A DNA stretch of 64,000 bases from Rubripirellula amarantea. Its GTDB lineage: Bacteria; Planctomycetota; Planctomycetia; Pirellulales; Pirellulaceae. Both the position numbers and the translations under genes were made by a program. The notes under the pieces were generated by a model. It saw nothing but the letters and a program-made list of their open reading frames with translations, did no database searches and had not been told where the DNA came from. The stretch spans positions 1,074,721-1,138,720 of the forward strand of contig NZ_SJPI01000002.1 in assembly GCF_007859865.1 (NCBI RefSeq). The letters run 5' to 3'. Below are positions 8,373 through 17,037 of the stretch, piece by piece (positions within the stretch are counted from its first letter, which is position 1; the number at the start of each line of letters is the position of its first letter).

Positions 8373-10229
8373 ATGCGTTTTCAGAGGTTCAACCTTTTCG
8401 TAATGGCACTGTTGTGCTTTTGCGGTCTCGCAATGACGGGGTGTTCGCAGGAGAAGGAATCGGTTTCACCCGACAAACCTCCCAAACCGGTTTCGATCGC
8501 TGTCTTGCAGAAAACTTCTCCGATAAACCAGCAGTTCACAACAGGTTCGGTTGTGCCATGGAAATCCGAGCAGATCGGGTTTGAGGTCGCAGGGCGCGTC
8601 GCTGAAGTGATCGAACCCAACGAGCTCGTGACGCCACAAATCGGTAGTGAAGCCGATGAACGGACACCTGATGCGACTCCGCTTGCCCGTCTCGATGACG
8701 AAGAATTGAGAATCGCCGTCGAATCGGCACTTGCCAGCGTCGAAGTTGCGAAGCTGAATCGCGATGCCAACTTGGTGACGATTGAGCAGCAGTTGCCCGC
8801 CCAAATCGAATCTGCAAAGGCCGAAGCCGACCTTGCCGACATTGAACTATCTCGAGCGTCGGAGCTTTCAAGACAGAATGCAATTTCACGTTCGGAACTC
8901 GACGCCGCTCGGACCAACGCCGCGACGACGAAATCGCGTCTGGCAAGTTCCAATGCCGAGTTGGCTCAGGCGAAGGCCCGCCAGCTTGCCCTTGAGGCTC
9001 AGATCCTGCAGGCCCGGCAGCAACTTTCCGAAGCCCAACGCAGCCTCCGAAACGCGGTGCTGTTCAGCCCGTTCCCCGGCCAGGTTTCCCAGATCCACGC
9101 GGTTCCTGGCACTTATGTCAAAGAAGGCGATCCAGTGGTGACGGTGCAAATGATGGATCCGATGACCATCGAATTTGAAGTCACTGCCCGCGACTCTCGC
9201 CGCTACCGTCGCGGTGACATGTTGCCGGTTCAAGTCACTGATGGCAGCGGAAATTCTCGCCAGCTTAGCGGCATGGTTTACCGAGTCGACACGGTGGCTG
9301 ACCCGGCGGCGCGCACGTTCACGGTCACGATGCACGTGCGAAACGAGATCGACGAATCCGCGTACACGTTGCCCGACACCGACGAACCGATTGCTTGGAC
9401 GGATCAGATCACACCGCTAAATATTGGCCCGATGATTACCGGCGACCGGCGACAACTTGTCGTTCGCGAAGCGGTTCATATGATCGGCGGCGAGACGTTT
9501 GTTTGGAAAGTGACCAATCGTCGCTGGGGAACTCCGTCGCCGCCGGGCGATCGGTTGCTTTCAGTGACCAAAGTCCCCGTGCGAATCACCAGTGATGTGA
9601 TTCCCTATCTCGGTCGTTGGAAGTTCGTCGCGATCGAGTTCACCGATCCGAACGTCCCGATCAATGTCGACCGTGATCTAATCACCGGCAAACTTTACTT
9701 CAAGCCGACCCATTCCGATTCTCCCGTAGTGGACGAGGTTACGAGTCCCAGCATCAATCCAACCAATTCCGGTTCCCCCGTAGTGGACGAGGTTACGAGT
9801 CCCAGCATTGGAACCAGCTCGAAGGACTCGTTGCCTCGTCCACTACAAAATCTGGAGACTTGGACCGGCTGCCAAGTCATGCTTGACGATCAGCGGTGGC
9901 TATTGCGGTCGGGCGACATCGCGCGGATTTCATTGACCGCCAGCGAACCGACCGGTGGTTTCTTCGTTCCGATGAAGGCCGTCCGCGAAGAACAAGGTAA
10001 GACCTTCATCCACGTGATTGATGACACTGCGGATCGAGTCACCGCACGGCGAGTCTTCGTCGACGTTGCTGAAGGTGAATCGGTGCTCGGTGAAACCGTC
10101 TTACTGCGGATCACGTCGACTTCGCCAGACGAATTGCGTGAGGGAATGCAGGTCATTGTCGAAGGCACGCACTATCTGAACGACGGCGACCGAATTGTCG
10201 TTTCGACGCTTGTGGGAGGCCATCCATGA
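8373..10229 (+). CDS. RND efflux membrane fusion lipoprotein (AcrA/HlyD type) with REP insertion
   Basis: A 618-residue periplasmic adaptor. The lipobox Cys is at residue 24 (LAMTGCSQ). There is a barrel-sandwich/lipoyl part, a long coiled-coil hairpin (about residues 120-225, rich in A, E, Q, R), a second lipoyl half (LFSPFPGQVSQIHAVPGTYV) and a beta-barrel domain. It is longer than the usual 350-420 residues, partly because residues about 450-491 are encoded by three REP units read in frame (VVDEVTSPS twice, then KDSLPRPL). Its stop overlaps the RND start (ATGA at 10226), so the two are translationally coupled. Confidence 0.92.
   Translation: MRFQRFNLFVMALLCFCGLAMTGCSQEKESVSPDKPPKPVSIAVLQKTSPINQQFTTGSVVPWKSEQIGFEVAGRVAEVIEPNELVTPQIGSEADERTPDATPLARLDDEELRIAVESALASVEVAKLNRDANLVTIEQQLPAQIESAKAEADLADIELSRASELSRQNAISRSELDAARTNAATTKSRLASSNAELAQAKARQLALEAQILQARQQLSEAQRSLRNAVLFSPFPGQVSQIHAVPGTYVKEGDPVVTVQMMDPMTIEFEVTARDSRRYRRGDMLPVQVTDGSGNSRQLSGMVYRVDTVADPAARTFTVTMHVRNEIDESAYTLPDTDEPIAWTDQITPLNIGPMITGDRRQLVVREAVHMIGGETFVWKVTNRRWGTPSPPGDRLLSVTKVPVRITSDVIPYLGRWKFVAIEFTDPNVPINVDRDLITGKLYFKPTHSDSPVVDEVTSPSINPTNSGSPVVDEVTSPSIGTSSKDSLPRPLQNLETWTGCQVMLDDQRWLLRSGDIARISLTASEPTGGFFVPMKAVREEQGKTFIHVIDDTADRVTARRVFVDVAEGESVLGETVLLRITSTSPDELREGMQVIVEGTHYLNDGDRIVVSTLVGGHP
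9726..9846. repeat. REP family 1, three units inside the membrane fusion gene
   Basis: Two direct units starting GTAGTGGACGAGGTTACGAG (9726 and 9781) and one facing unit (9823-9846, ending CTCGTCCACTAC) lie inside an open reading frame. None introduces a stop or frameshift in the frame used. Copy spacing and the TTACGAG variant suggest a local tandem duplication after insertion. Confidence 0.88.
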
Positions 10230-13200
10230 GAAGCCTTCCCGATTTCGCGGTGCGCCGGCCGACGATCACGATCACGCTGGTGTTGCTACTGGTCGCTTGG
10301 GGCAGCGTCAGTTTCTTCACCATGCCGCGTCGCGAAGACCCTGAATTCACACTCAAAATCGCCCTCGTGACGACTCGGTGGCAAGGTGCGTCGGCGGAGC
10401 AGATGGAAAAACTGGTCACCGATCCATTGGAAGATGCGATCGACGGTTTGGAAGAAGTCCGCTTGATTCGATCGACGTCCAGCAGCGAACAGTCAGTCAT
10501 CTTCGTCGAACTCGAAGACAACGTGCCGGGTGCTCGAGTCGACGACGCGTGGGATCGCGTTCGGGCCCGGATTCGCAATGTGACGATGCCCGACGAAAGC
10601 ATTTCGCCGTTTCTATTCGATGAATTTGCTGACACCAGCGTCCTGCTGTACGCCGTCCACCAACGGCCGCTCGATGGGGACTCGGTCGTTGATCCAAAGT
10701 ACGCCTACTCATCGCGACAACTCGATTTGTACTCGGAACGCATTCGTGATTCGCTGAGGCTGCTACCGGGCGTTTCGCAGGTTGGTCGGTTCGGAGTTCA
10801 AGAAGAAGCCATCTATATCGAGACCGATGAAGGGAATTGGTCAACGCTGGATCTAACGACCGCACAAATTCAATCGCTTGCAAAATCGCAAAACATCGTC
10901 GCCCCGGGTGGAAAGATTGACGCCGAAGACGGACGTTTTTTCGTCAAGCCCAGTGGTGATGTCGGCGCGGTGGAGGCTTTTGATTCATTGGTCGTTGGTG
11001 TCGTGGCGACCGCGGAGGAGAACGGCGACGCAGGCTTCAATCAAGTGCAACTCAAGAACATGGGATTGAACGTTCGTCGTGGCTACGTCGACCCTGCTCA
11101 GCGGATTTGTCGTTACGGAACGCCCGAGTTCGAGACACCCGCCATCACCCTTGCGGTCTCGATGAAATCCGGTGCAAACATCATCGACATTTGCGACCGT
11201 TCCAAAGAAAGTGTCGCGCAGTTGCAAAGCACGGGCGTGTTGCCGCCCGATCTGGCCGTATCCATCATTTCCGATCAGTCGGATAGTGTGAAGCAGCGTA
11301 TTCGCGAAGTTGGCGTGAACATCGTCCAGGCGATTCTGGTCGTTGTCGTTCTGGTATATCTGGTCGTTGGCTTTCGCACGGCAGCCGTCATGGCCGCCAA
11401 CATCCCGTTCGTTGTTGTTTCGTCGCTGGCGATCATCACACTCTTTGATGTGCAACTGGAACAGATGTCACTGGCGTCGATGATCATCTCGCTGGGACTG
11501 CTGGTCGACAATGCGGTTCAGGTCTGCGACCAGAGTCGCACGAACCAGATCGCCGGCATGAGTCCACGCGAAGCATCCGTTGCGGGTGCAAAGATGCTTG
11601 GCATTTCGATGTTAAGCGGAACCGCAACGACGGTTGCCGCTTTCATTCCAATGCTGATCGCGATGGACGGTGCCAATCGAGAATTTATCTATAGCCTGCC
11701 AATCACGTTGTCCGTGATGCTGGCCGTCAGTTGGGTTTTGGCGATGACTTTCTGCGTCATCCTCGCCGCGTGGTTCATTCGACCTCCCAAAGATTTAAGT
11801 CGCCCCACCGCGCCGCTGCCCTGGTTGATGAGCAAACTGGGAACCGTGTGGCGCAGGCTTCGCCGAAAGAAAAACATGCCAAAGAATGTAGAACAGTTGT
11901 CCCCAGCTGTTCCCCAGCACTCAGTTGGGACAACTGAGCTACAAGGTGGCTTCTACCGACTCTACGCCATCGCCGTCGGATGGGCTCTGCGTCATCGCTT
12001 TGTCACGATCTTCGCATCCATCGGCACGTTGCTGCTGGCGACTCAGCTTCCGGTTTCAAGCGAGTTCTTTCCACTCACGGAGCGTGACCAATTTGCCGTT
12101 GAAATCTATCTACCCGAATCAGCTTCGATCGAACAAACCAACAAAGTGGCTCGTAGGGTCGAAGAAATGATCCGCGCGCTGAGCCCGCATGTTGATGAGG
12201 AAGGAGAATCGCACGAGCGTTTGTACAACATGCGCACGATCGTCGGCGGAGGCGGGTCGCGCTGGTATCTCGCATGGGAACCGGAAACCCTGAAGCCAAA
12301 CTACGCCGAAATCCTGATTCACACGACCAAGGGAGAGTTCACTCACGACTTCGCCGAACAACTGCGCGTCGTGGCGAGGCAAGGTGACGAATCGCTGGGG
12401 CTGTCGCCGATCGCCGGCGCCCGAGTCGTTCCGGTTGAACTGGTGCTTGGCCCGCCCGCGGATCCTGTCGTCCTGCGCGTCATGGGTAACGGGCTCGCCG
12501 ACGCGGACGAACTCAGGAGCATTGCGAATCGCGTCAAGTCGATTGTGGACGCCGAGCCTGACACGTGGGACGTTAATGATTCGTGGGGCGTGTCGGGCCA
12601 GCAGTTGTTCGTCGATGTGGATTCAGATCGGGCCAGCCTTTCAGGAATTCGCAACGCGGAAGTTGCCTCAACGCTTGATGCTTACTATTCCGGCAAACTG
12701 CTGACGACCTATCGCGAGAGCGACCGTCAAATCCCGGTCTACTTTCGGTTGAATCCCGAAAGCCGCCGGTCGCTTGGTGCCGTGAGCGGTTCACACATCG
12801 AAAGCCGCGTCGGCAAGGTTTCGCTGGCAGCCATCGCGAGCGTGAAACCGCAATGGCGTTTAGAGACCATTGATCGACGCGATGGGAATCGAACGATCGA
12901 AGTCCGATCACAGATCAACTACGGGGCGTCCGGCAACGACATCACGACGCGCGTCTTCAACTCCGAGCCGATGCAAAAGCTGAAAGCCGAGTTGCCTGCC
13001 GGATATCGCATCGAGATCGGGGGAGCTCTTGAAGAGTCGATGAAGGCTCAGTGGAAAATGTTCCGGTCATTCGGCATGTCATTCATCGCAATCATTTTGT
13101 TGTTAATTTTCCAATTCAACAGCCTCGCCCGCACCGCAATCATCATGGTCACGCTGCCGCTCGCTCTCGTGGGCGCACTGTTCGGACTGTGGGTGACGGG

Positions 13201-13567
13201 TAACGCGTTCGGATTCATGCCGCAACTTGGCGTGCTGGCGCTATTCGGAATCGTTTTGAATTCGGCCATTCTGTTTGTCGAATTCGCTGACATTGTCATG
13301 AAGGAACGAACATCCGGAACCGATCAGCCCCTTTCGCGCGAGGCTTATCACGCTGCGATCGTCGACGCTGCACGGCAACGACTGATGCCGATTTTTCTGA
13401 CAACCGCGACGACCGTCGGCGGACTCGTTCCTCTTGCACTTGGCGGTGGACCGCTTTGGCAAGGGCTGGCGTGGTTGCTGATCTTCGGCCTGTCCTTCGC
13501 CACTCTGCTGACGCTGTTCGTCATCCCCGTCCTGTATTCCTTCATGTCGCCAGAGCAACAAACGTAG
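10226..13567 (+). CDS. RND-family efflux transporter (AcrB/HAE1-like)
   Basis: A 1113-residue inner-membrane proton-driven exporter with the two-fold RND repeat. TM1 follows VRRPTITITLVLLL. TM2-TM6 cluster around residues 365-515, with the GLLVDNAVQVCDQ segment that carries the proton-relay Asp position. The second half repeats this pattern at residues about 590-620 and 950-1100 (LFGIVLNSAILFVEFAD). It pairs with the membrane fusion protein upstream; no outer-membrane factor gene is adjacent. An in-frame palindrome adds about 18 residues in the cytoplasmic loop between the halves. Confidence 0.93.
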   Translation: MRSLPDFAVRRPTITITLVLLLVAWGSVSFFTMPRREDPEFTLKIALVTTRWQGASAEQMEKLVTDPLEDAIDGLEEVRLIRSTSSSEQSVIFVELEDNVPGARVDDAWDRVRARIRNVTMPDESISPFLFDEFADTSVLLYAVHQRPLDGDSVVDPKYAYSSRQLDLYSERIRDSLRLLPGVSQVGRFGVQEEAIYIETDEGNWSTLDLTTAQIQSLAKSQNIVAPGGKIDAEDGRFFVKPSGDVGAVEAFDSLVVGVVATAEENGDAGFNQVQLKNMGLNVRRGYVDPAQRICRYGTPEFETPAITLAVSMKSGANIIDICDRSKESVAQLQSTGVLPPDLAVSIISDQSDSVKQRIREVGVNIVQAILVVVVLVYLVVGFRTAAVMAANIPFVVVSSLAIITLFDVQLEQMSLASMIISLGLLVDNAVQVCDQSRTNQIAGMSPREASVAGAKMLGISMLSGTATTVAAFIPMLIAMDGANREFIYSLPITLSVMLAVSWVLAMTFCVILAAWFIRPPKDLSRPTAPLPWLMSKLGTVWRRLRRKKNMPKNVEQLSPAVPQHSVGTTELQGGFYRLYAIAVGWALRHRFVTIFASIGTLLLATQLPVSSEFFPLTERDQFAVEIYLPESASIEQTNKVARRVEEMIRALSPHVDEEGESHERLYNMRTIVGGGGSRWYLAWEPETLKPNYAEILIHTTKGEFTHDFAEQLRVVARQGDESLGLSPIAGARVVPVELVLGPPADPVVLRVMGNGLADADELRSIANRVKSIVDAEPDTWDVNDSWGVSGQQLFVDVDSDRASLSGIRNAEVASTLDAYYSGKLLTTYRESDRQIPVYFRLNPESRRSLGAVSGSHIESRVGKVSLAAIASVKPQWRLETIDRRDGNRTIEVRSQINYGASGNDITTRVFNSEPMQKLKAELPAGYRIEIGGALEESMKAQWKMFRSFGMSFIAIILLLIFQFNSLARTAIIMVTLPLALVGALFGLWVTGNAFGFMPQLGVLALFGIVLNSAILFVEFADIVMKERTSGTDQPLSREAYHAAIVDAARQRLMPIFLTTATTVGGLVPLALGGGPLWQGLAWLLIFGLSFATLLTLFVIPVLYSFMSPEQQT
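11888..11942. repeat. In-frame palindrome inside the RND transporter gene
   Basis: GTAGAACAGTTGTCCC (11888-11903) faces GGGACAACTGAGCTAC (11927-11942), matching at 14 of 16 positions. The unit is different in sequence from family 1 but similar in design. It encodes VEQLSPAVPQHSVGTTEL in the transporter, within the cytoplasmic linker after TM6. Confidence 0.8.
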
Positions 13568-13622
13568 TGGACGAGGCCACGAGTCCCCTTGCTCGCGAAG
13601 GACTCGTCACCTCGTCCACTAC
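13564..13622. repeat. REP family 1, inverted pair after the RND gene
   Basis: GTAGTGGACGAGGCCACGAG and a facing unit ending CTCGTCCACTACC form a hairpin that begins at the RND stop codon. It may also act as a 3' stabiliser or terminator of the efflux transcript (inference). Confidence 0.85.
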
Positions 13623-13653
13623 CATCACTCACCACAACAAAGGAGTCTCAACA

Positions 13654-13743
13654 GTGAGTACCAAAACAAAGTTCGGCCCCAAGGGCTGGACGCCAGAACG
13701 AATCGGCTCCCTGGCGAAGAAAACGAAACGGGGGTTGAATTGA
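13654..13743 (+). pseudogene. Truncated SDR oxidoreductase (N-terminal 20 residues only)
   Basis: A good ribosome site (AAGGAG, 13640-13645) precedes a GTG start and the sequence STKTKFGPKGWTPERIGSLA. This is the characteristic N-terminus of a retinol-dehydrogenase-like SDR family, just before its cofactor-binding GKTYLITG segment. Homology stops abruptly where the family-2 REP repeat begins (13718), and the frame ends after nine repeat-derived residues. The rest of the gene is missing. Confidence 0.6.
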
Positions 13744-13792
13744 TCACTTGCGGCGAAGAAAACGGGACGGGGGTTGAATTGATCACTTGGCG
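13718..13792. repeat. REP family 2, two direct units
   Basis: Two tandem copies of a unit beginning GAAGAAAACG(G/A)(G/A)ACGGGGG and continuing TTGAATTGATCACTTG. Inverted copies of the first part occur on the other side of the transposase gene (14545-14584), so the pair brackets it. Confidence 0.85.
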
Positions 13793-14478
13793 GTTGCCTT
13801 TGACTTTTGTCGCTTGCGTGGACGACCGGCGGGACGCAGAGTGTGCCAAAGCCCGTAGCGTTCAGCGACCTGTTCAACCCACTCTTCGCTTCCATAGGGA
13901 CGAGAGCGACCAACACACGTTCGCAACTCCTTCAGCTCGCCAGCGGTCAAAGCCTGATCGACCCGTTCATTCCAGCGGGGGAGTCGACGGATTGGCCACG
14001 GGGAAAGCAGCTTTGGATCCGGCTCGAATGACTTGTTCCAGCGGTAGAGCGAACCGTGAGGCCAGTCCTTCGCGGAATTGACCAGCTTGGCCCGCAGAGG
14101 ATTGCGTTCGACATAGCGACAGACCACATAGAAGTGCTCGTCGTCGTCGATCGGGAAACTTTTAAACCTTCCTTGGTAAAGATGCCCGTCGCCTCGGTTG
14201 TGATAATGACCCCGGTATCGAAGGGTGTGTGTCGCGGTGACCCAACGTAGCAATCGTCCCATCTGTCCGTCCTTCGCCGGGCGAAGGACCAAGTGCCAAT
14301 GATTCGGCATCAAAGTAAAACTGAACAATTCAAGAGGATACTTTTGCAAACCCTCGGCCAGCACACGGATGAAGCCCTCGTAGTCTTCTGGCTTGTGAAA
14401 GATCTCTTGTCTTTGATTCCCACGATTCAGAGCATGGTAGATCTGCCCTGCTCGATCATCTCGGCTTTGACGTGGCAT
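13783..14478 (-). CDS. REP-associated tyrosine transposase, second family
   Basis: A 231-residue Y1 transposase. Its HxH lies in LMPNHWHLVL (His60, His62) and a Tyr in VVCRYVERNPLRA is the likely nucleophile, with a basic C-terminal tail. It is only distantly related to the RAYT at 4418 and is flanked by a different repeat. The start is at MPRQSRD; the longer open frame upstream only reads through the repeat. Its stop codon lies inside the repeat region at 13783-13792. Confidence 0.88.
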   Translation of the reverse strand: MPRQSRDDRAGQIYHALNRGNQRQEIFHKPEDYEGFIRVLAEGLQKYPLELFSFTLMPNHWHLVLRPAKDGQMGRLLRWVTATHTLRYRGHYHNRGDGHLYQGRFKSFPIDDDEHFYVVCRYVERNPLRAKLVNSAKDWPHGSLYRWNKSFEPDPKLLSPWPIRRLPRWNERVDQALTAGELKELRTCVGRSRPYGSEEWVEQVAERYGLWHTLRPAGRPRKRQKSKATAK

Positions 14479-14544
14479 CGGAACCGCCCGGGGTAAATCT
14501 TGAACGCAACCAACCCAACCTATCGCGATAGAACCGGCGAATCC

Positions 14545-14584
14545 ACCCCCGTCCCGTTTTCTTCCCCCGTCCCGTTTTCTTCCC
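14545..14584. repeat. REP family 2, two inverted units
   Basis: CCCCCGTCCCGTTTTCTTC occurs twice in tandem, the reverse complement of the units at 13718-13792. The truncated DUF393 frame begins two bases after the second unit. Confidence 0.85.
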
Positions 14585-14585
14585 C

Positions 14586-14936
14586 GACGGCGAGTGCCCA
14601 CTGTGCCTGCGAGAAATCAAGCTGCTGAAATGGCTCGATCGCAAAAACCGCATCCAATTCACTGACATCGCAGCGGACGATTTCAACGCGGCAGAATACG
14701 AAAAGACGCCCGCTCAATTCATGGATGAAATCCACGGTCGACTTCCTGATGGCCAGTGGATCATCGGCGTCGAAGTCTTCCGCCAACTCTACTCCGCCGT
14801 CGGCCTCGGCCCGCTCGTTTGGCCAACCCGCCTCCCCGGCATCTCGCACGCCCTCGACTTCGGCTACCAAGTCTTCGCCAAGAACCGTCTCCGTTTAACC
14901 GGTCGCTGCACGAAAGAGACTTGCGAAGTCGGGTGA
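14586..14936 (+). pseudogene. 5'-truncated DUF393 (DCC thiol-disulfide oxidoreductase family) gene
   Basis: The frame begins at [14 protein letters not shown], carrying the family's CxxC motif, and continues to a normal C-terminus ([10 protein letters not shown]). Compared with the intact paralogue at 22995-23426, the first 22 or so residues, including the start and the VEVFY strand, are replaced by family-2 REP sequence. No start codon precedes the homology. The gene was probably cut when the repeat/transposase unit landed or recombined here. Confidence 0.8.
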
Positions 14937-15001
14937 GGTTTTGCAACTCATTGACGATGACGCGAACCGAGCTGAACGCAGCGTGTCTGAACTCGTTGTG
15001 A

Positions 15002-15283
15002 GTGGAAGCAGGTGTGGAGAAAATGATGAGCAGTGTAGAAGAAGATCGGTACGGGTTAATTGCTCGGTTCCATGAATCAACCGACGACGAGCTGATTTCC
15101 GCTTTCAACTCCCAAGTTGGCGTCAACGCCTGGGTTACCACTCGAGCACACTATCTATCCGCTCTTCGTCTGGAGATGTTAAGCAGGGACTTCTATTTCA
15201 GCCTGATTGCGGACGAAGGAGGCCTCAAGCTCAAGAGGCGAGTTCGACGTATTGGAAACCAACTCGAATACGTCGATTGCTGA
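15002..15283 (+). CDS. Hypothetical protein
   Basis: A 93-residue protein with no family I recognise. It is acidic at the N-terminus and basic near the C-terminus (KLKRRVRRIGNQ). Starts at 15002 or at the MMSS codons near 15023 are both possible. It lies between the truncated DUF393 gene and a block of gene fragments, so it may itself be recent or decaying. Confidence 0.45.
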   Translation: MEAGVEKMMSSVEEDRYGLIARFHESTDDELISAFNSQVGVNAWVTTRAHYLSALRLEMLSRDFYFSLIADEGGLKLKRRVRRIGNQLEYVDC

Positions 15284-15319
15284 AGCCCGGCTGAGCATTA
15301 GCCGTTACGCCGACTCACC

Positions 15320-15447
15320 ACGCAACCGAGAAACCGATCGCCCTCGCCGTATCCACCGGGCACCGCCTGAAAGAACCCAGGCAGAAACGCAGCCTTATCT
15401 TCGCGAGCCACCTCGCGAAGTGCCGAAAGAACCTGCTTCGCTGTCAT
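15320..15447 (-). pseudogene. 5' fragment of an AlkD-like DNA alkylation repair gene
   Basis: On the minus strand, the translation MTAKQVLSALREVAREDK, then AAFLPGFFQAVPGGYGEGD, closely matches the first 40 residues of the intact AlkD-like protein at 60901-61626. It then breaks off. The nucleotide sequence is also clearly alike, which points to a segmental duplication or recombination between the two sites. Confidence 0.75.
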
Positions 15448-15459
15448 TCTAGCGACGCC

Positions 15460-15576
15460 GGGTATCCGCTAAGCGATTGGACGCAAGTCGATGTCGACTG
15501 GGACAACGGCCGGTCGCTGATGCTTTCCATTCCCCCGGACGTCGTCGAGCGACTGCCGGCCGACAAAACGAACTAA
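15460..15576 (+). pseudogene. C-terminal fragment of a small mobile-element protein (DUF4314-like)
   Basis: A plus-strand frame without a start ends WTQVDVDWDNGRSLMLSIPP, then VVERLPADKTN and a stop. The pattern 'V-WD-GRSLML' resembles small DUF4314-type plasmid/phage proteins. It is followed by AAGGAGC and the next fragment at 15589, so the two look like the remains of one operon. Confidence 0.4.
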
Positions 15577-15588
15577 GGAGCAACCACC

Positions 15589-15747
15589 ATGTCCACACGA
15601 GCGACGATCGCCGTCCGCCGCGCCGACCGAACGTATGCAGCGGTCTACCTTCACTACGACGGTTACCCAGAACACACCGGAGCACTTTTGATGGCCAACT
15701 ACCGAACAACCGAAGAAGCGGAAACCTTGATCGACGGCGGCGATATT
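15589..15747 (+). pseudogene. N-terminal part of a phage/plasmid-type small protein
   Basis: MSTRATIAVRRADRTYAAVY and a following HYDGYPEHTGALLMANY match a small protein family common on phages and plasmids, preceded by a good ribosome site (AAGGAGC). After about residue 53 the frame continues through the reverse strand of a DNA methylase fragment, so the natural C-terminus is lost. The junction is near 15747. Confidence 0.55.
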
Positions 15748-15749
15748 CG

Positions 15750-16260
15750 GCCCGAAGAACTTGTGGCCGGCTCCTTCACGCCAACCGTAGAACGCCCATT
15801 CGTGTCCCGACATAAAATCTTTTCGATTGATGACCGGGTGCATCTTGTCCCAAATGATGGTCTGCGAAAGATACAGCCCGCTGGCCGCCAGTGCCGGCGG
15901 ATAGCACCCGATGTTGGAGAAGCCGCCCCAGATGTAGAAGCAGCGCCCCGGTTCCAACACGCGGCCGATGTTACCGAACCAAGCGGCGAGTAGTGACGCG
16001 AACTCATCGTCGCTGACTTTGTCGTTGGCGAGCACGCGATCCTTGGCCCGCATCGTCTTCTCGCCGGCCTTCGTCTTTCCTTCGCCAGCCGGGAAGGAAC
16101 TGTTGCCGGCGGCGATCGCGTTCTTGCTTCGCGGTTCGACGTTGACGTTGTACGGCGGATCGGTATTCACCAGGTGAATCTTTGCGCCGGCGAGCAAGCG
16201 ATCGACGTCGTCGGCTTCCGTCGATGAAAGCCGGCGATTCAATGTCTTCACCGAGTTCAT
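15750..16260 (-). pseudogene. Internal fragment of a DNA methylase (N4/N6 adenine or cytosine type)
   Basis: The minus-strand frame holds the catalytic motif NTDPPYNV, then a WGGFSNIGCYPPAL segment and WDKMHPVINRKDF, then GHEWAFYGWREGAGHKFFG. This matches phage-type ParB/DNA modification methylases. The N-terminal ParB-like part and the C-terminal SAM-binding FxGxGxT region are missing, so it cannot be active. Its downstream end is fused to the fragment at 15589. Confidence 0.75.
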
Positions 16261-16282
16261 GAATCGGAGACAGGTCAAACAA

Positions 16283-16690
16283 CTACGATGTCGGAAAGAA
16301 GTCCTCGTCACCGAAAAGGTACTCTCCGATCAAACGGCAATACTCACGGTGCTCGCTGATCAACGAAGCGTGAACGTGCAATTCTCCAAGCTGCTTTTGA
16401 ACGAGGATGGTGTCGTAGCCGGCCGGTCGTTGGACTTGATAGCGACTCTTTTCGCCCTCGATGTATTCGCCGCGTTTTAGGTTCTCGCCACGTCGGACAA
16501 CGAATGCCAGGACGTCGCCTACGTCGTGCATCCACAACGCTGTCCCACCACCACGGTGCCGATCGCGGTTGAACGTCGACAAGCGTTTCTCCATCGCATT
16601 GATGACGACCGTGGTCGGCAACTGAAACGGCATCGGTTTCTCGTGCCGATTCATGTAGTGGCGAAACGAACGCTGGCTGGTCGCGAAGCG
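16283..16690 (-). pseudogene. C-terminal fragment of an unrecognised protein
   Basis: An open frame running SFRHYMNRHEKPMPFQLP to a stop (LFGDEDFFPTS) has protein-like composition but no start. Upstream it joins a DUF2924 fragment in another frame. I do not recognise the family; the setting suggests a phage or plasmid origin. An in-frame ATG at 16654 would allow a 123-residue product. Confidence 0.4.
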
Positions 16691-16880
16691 CCCGTTCGCT
16701 CAGTCCGCCTTCTTCACTCGCTTGAATTCGCCAAGCGATACGTCGGACGATGAAGTTGCGATTTCGGGAACGACATTTCTCTTGATGAACGACCTCAAAC
16801 TTCGCCACCAATTGGTCAATCGTCAGGTCGGCCAACTCGGCGATTTCAAATGCTGCACTGTTTTTAGGATTGGGACTCAT
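16690..16880 (-). pseudogene. DUF2924 protein, 5' fragment
   Basis: MSPNPKNSAAFEIAELADLT, then QEKCRSRNRNFIVRRIAWRI and EGGLSERA, match the N-terminal half of DUF2924, also seen at 59534-60010 beside the serine recombinase. After about 60 residues the frame loses similarity and runs into a different fragment. The ATG overlaps the preceding small gene, as in the intact cassette. Confidence 0.65.
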
Positions 16881-17037
16881 CAGCTACCTCCGGTTGGCTC
16901 GGAAGTTGAGGTTCGTCTTGCGTGCTCTTTGCCGCCTTCTTTTCTTGCGTTCGTCGAATCGCCCGCGCCAAAATGGTCGCGATCTCTTCGCGTTGTTGTT
17001 CGCTCAATTGGATCACCGTTACTGTTTGAGAGTTCAT
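16864..17037 (-). CDS. Small protein of the DUF2924/recombinase cassette
   Basis: A 57-residue frame, MNSQTVTVIQLSEQQREEIA followed by TILARAIRRTQEKKA. The ILARAIRR core recurs in the small frame upstream of DUF2924 at 60000-60137. It overlaps the DUF2924 start by 17 bases. Its function is unknown; its constant position beside DUF2924 suggests a role in the same mobile cassette. Confidence 0.5.
   Translation of the reverse strand: MNSQTVTVIQLSEQQREEIATILARAIRRTQEKKAAKSTQDEPQLPSQPEVADESQS

Noticed and set aside
9726-9846. CRISPR-like repeats
   Set aside because: Only three units, in mixed orientation, inside a coding frame, and matching the REP family flanking a transposase. No cas genes in the window.
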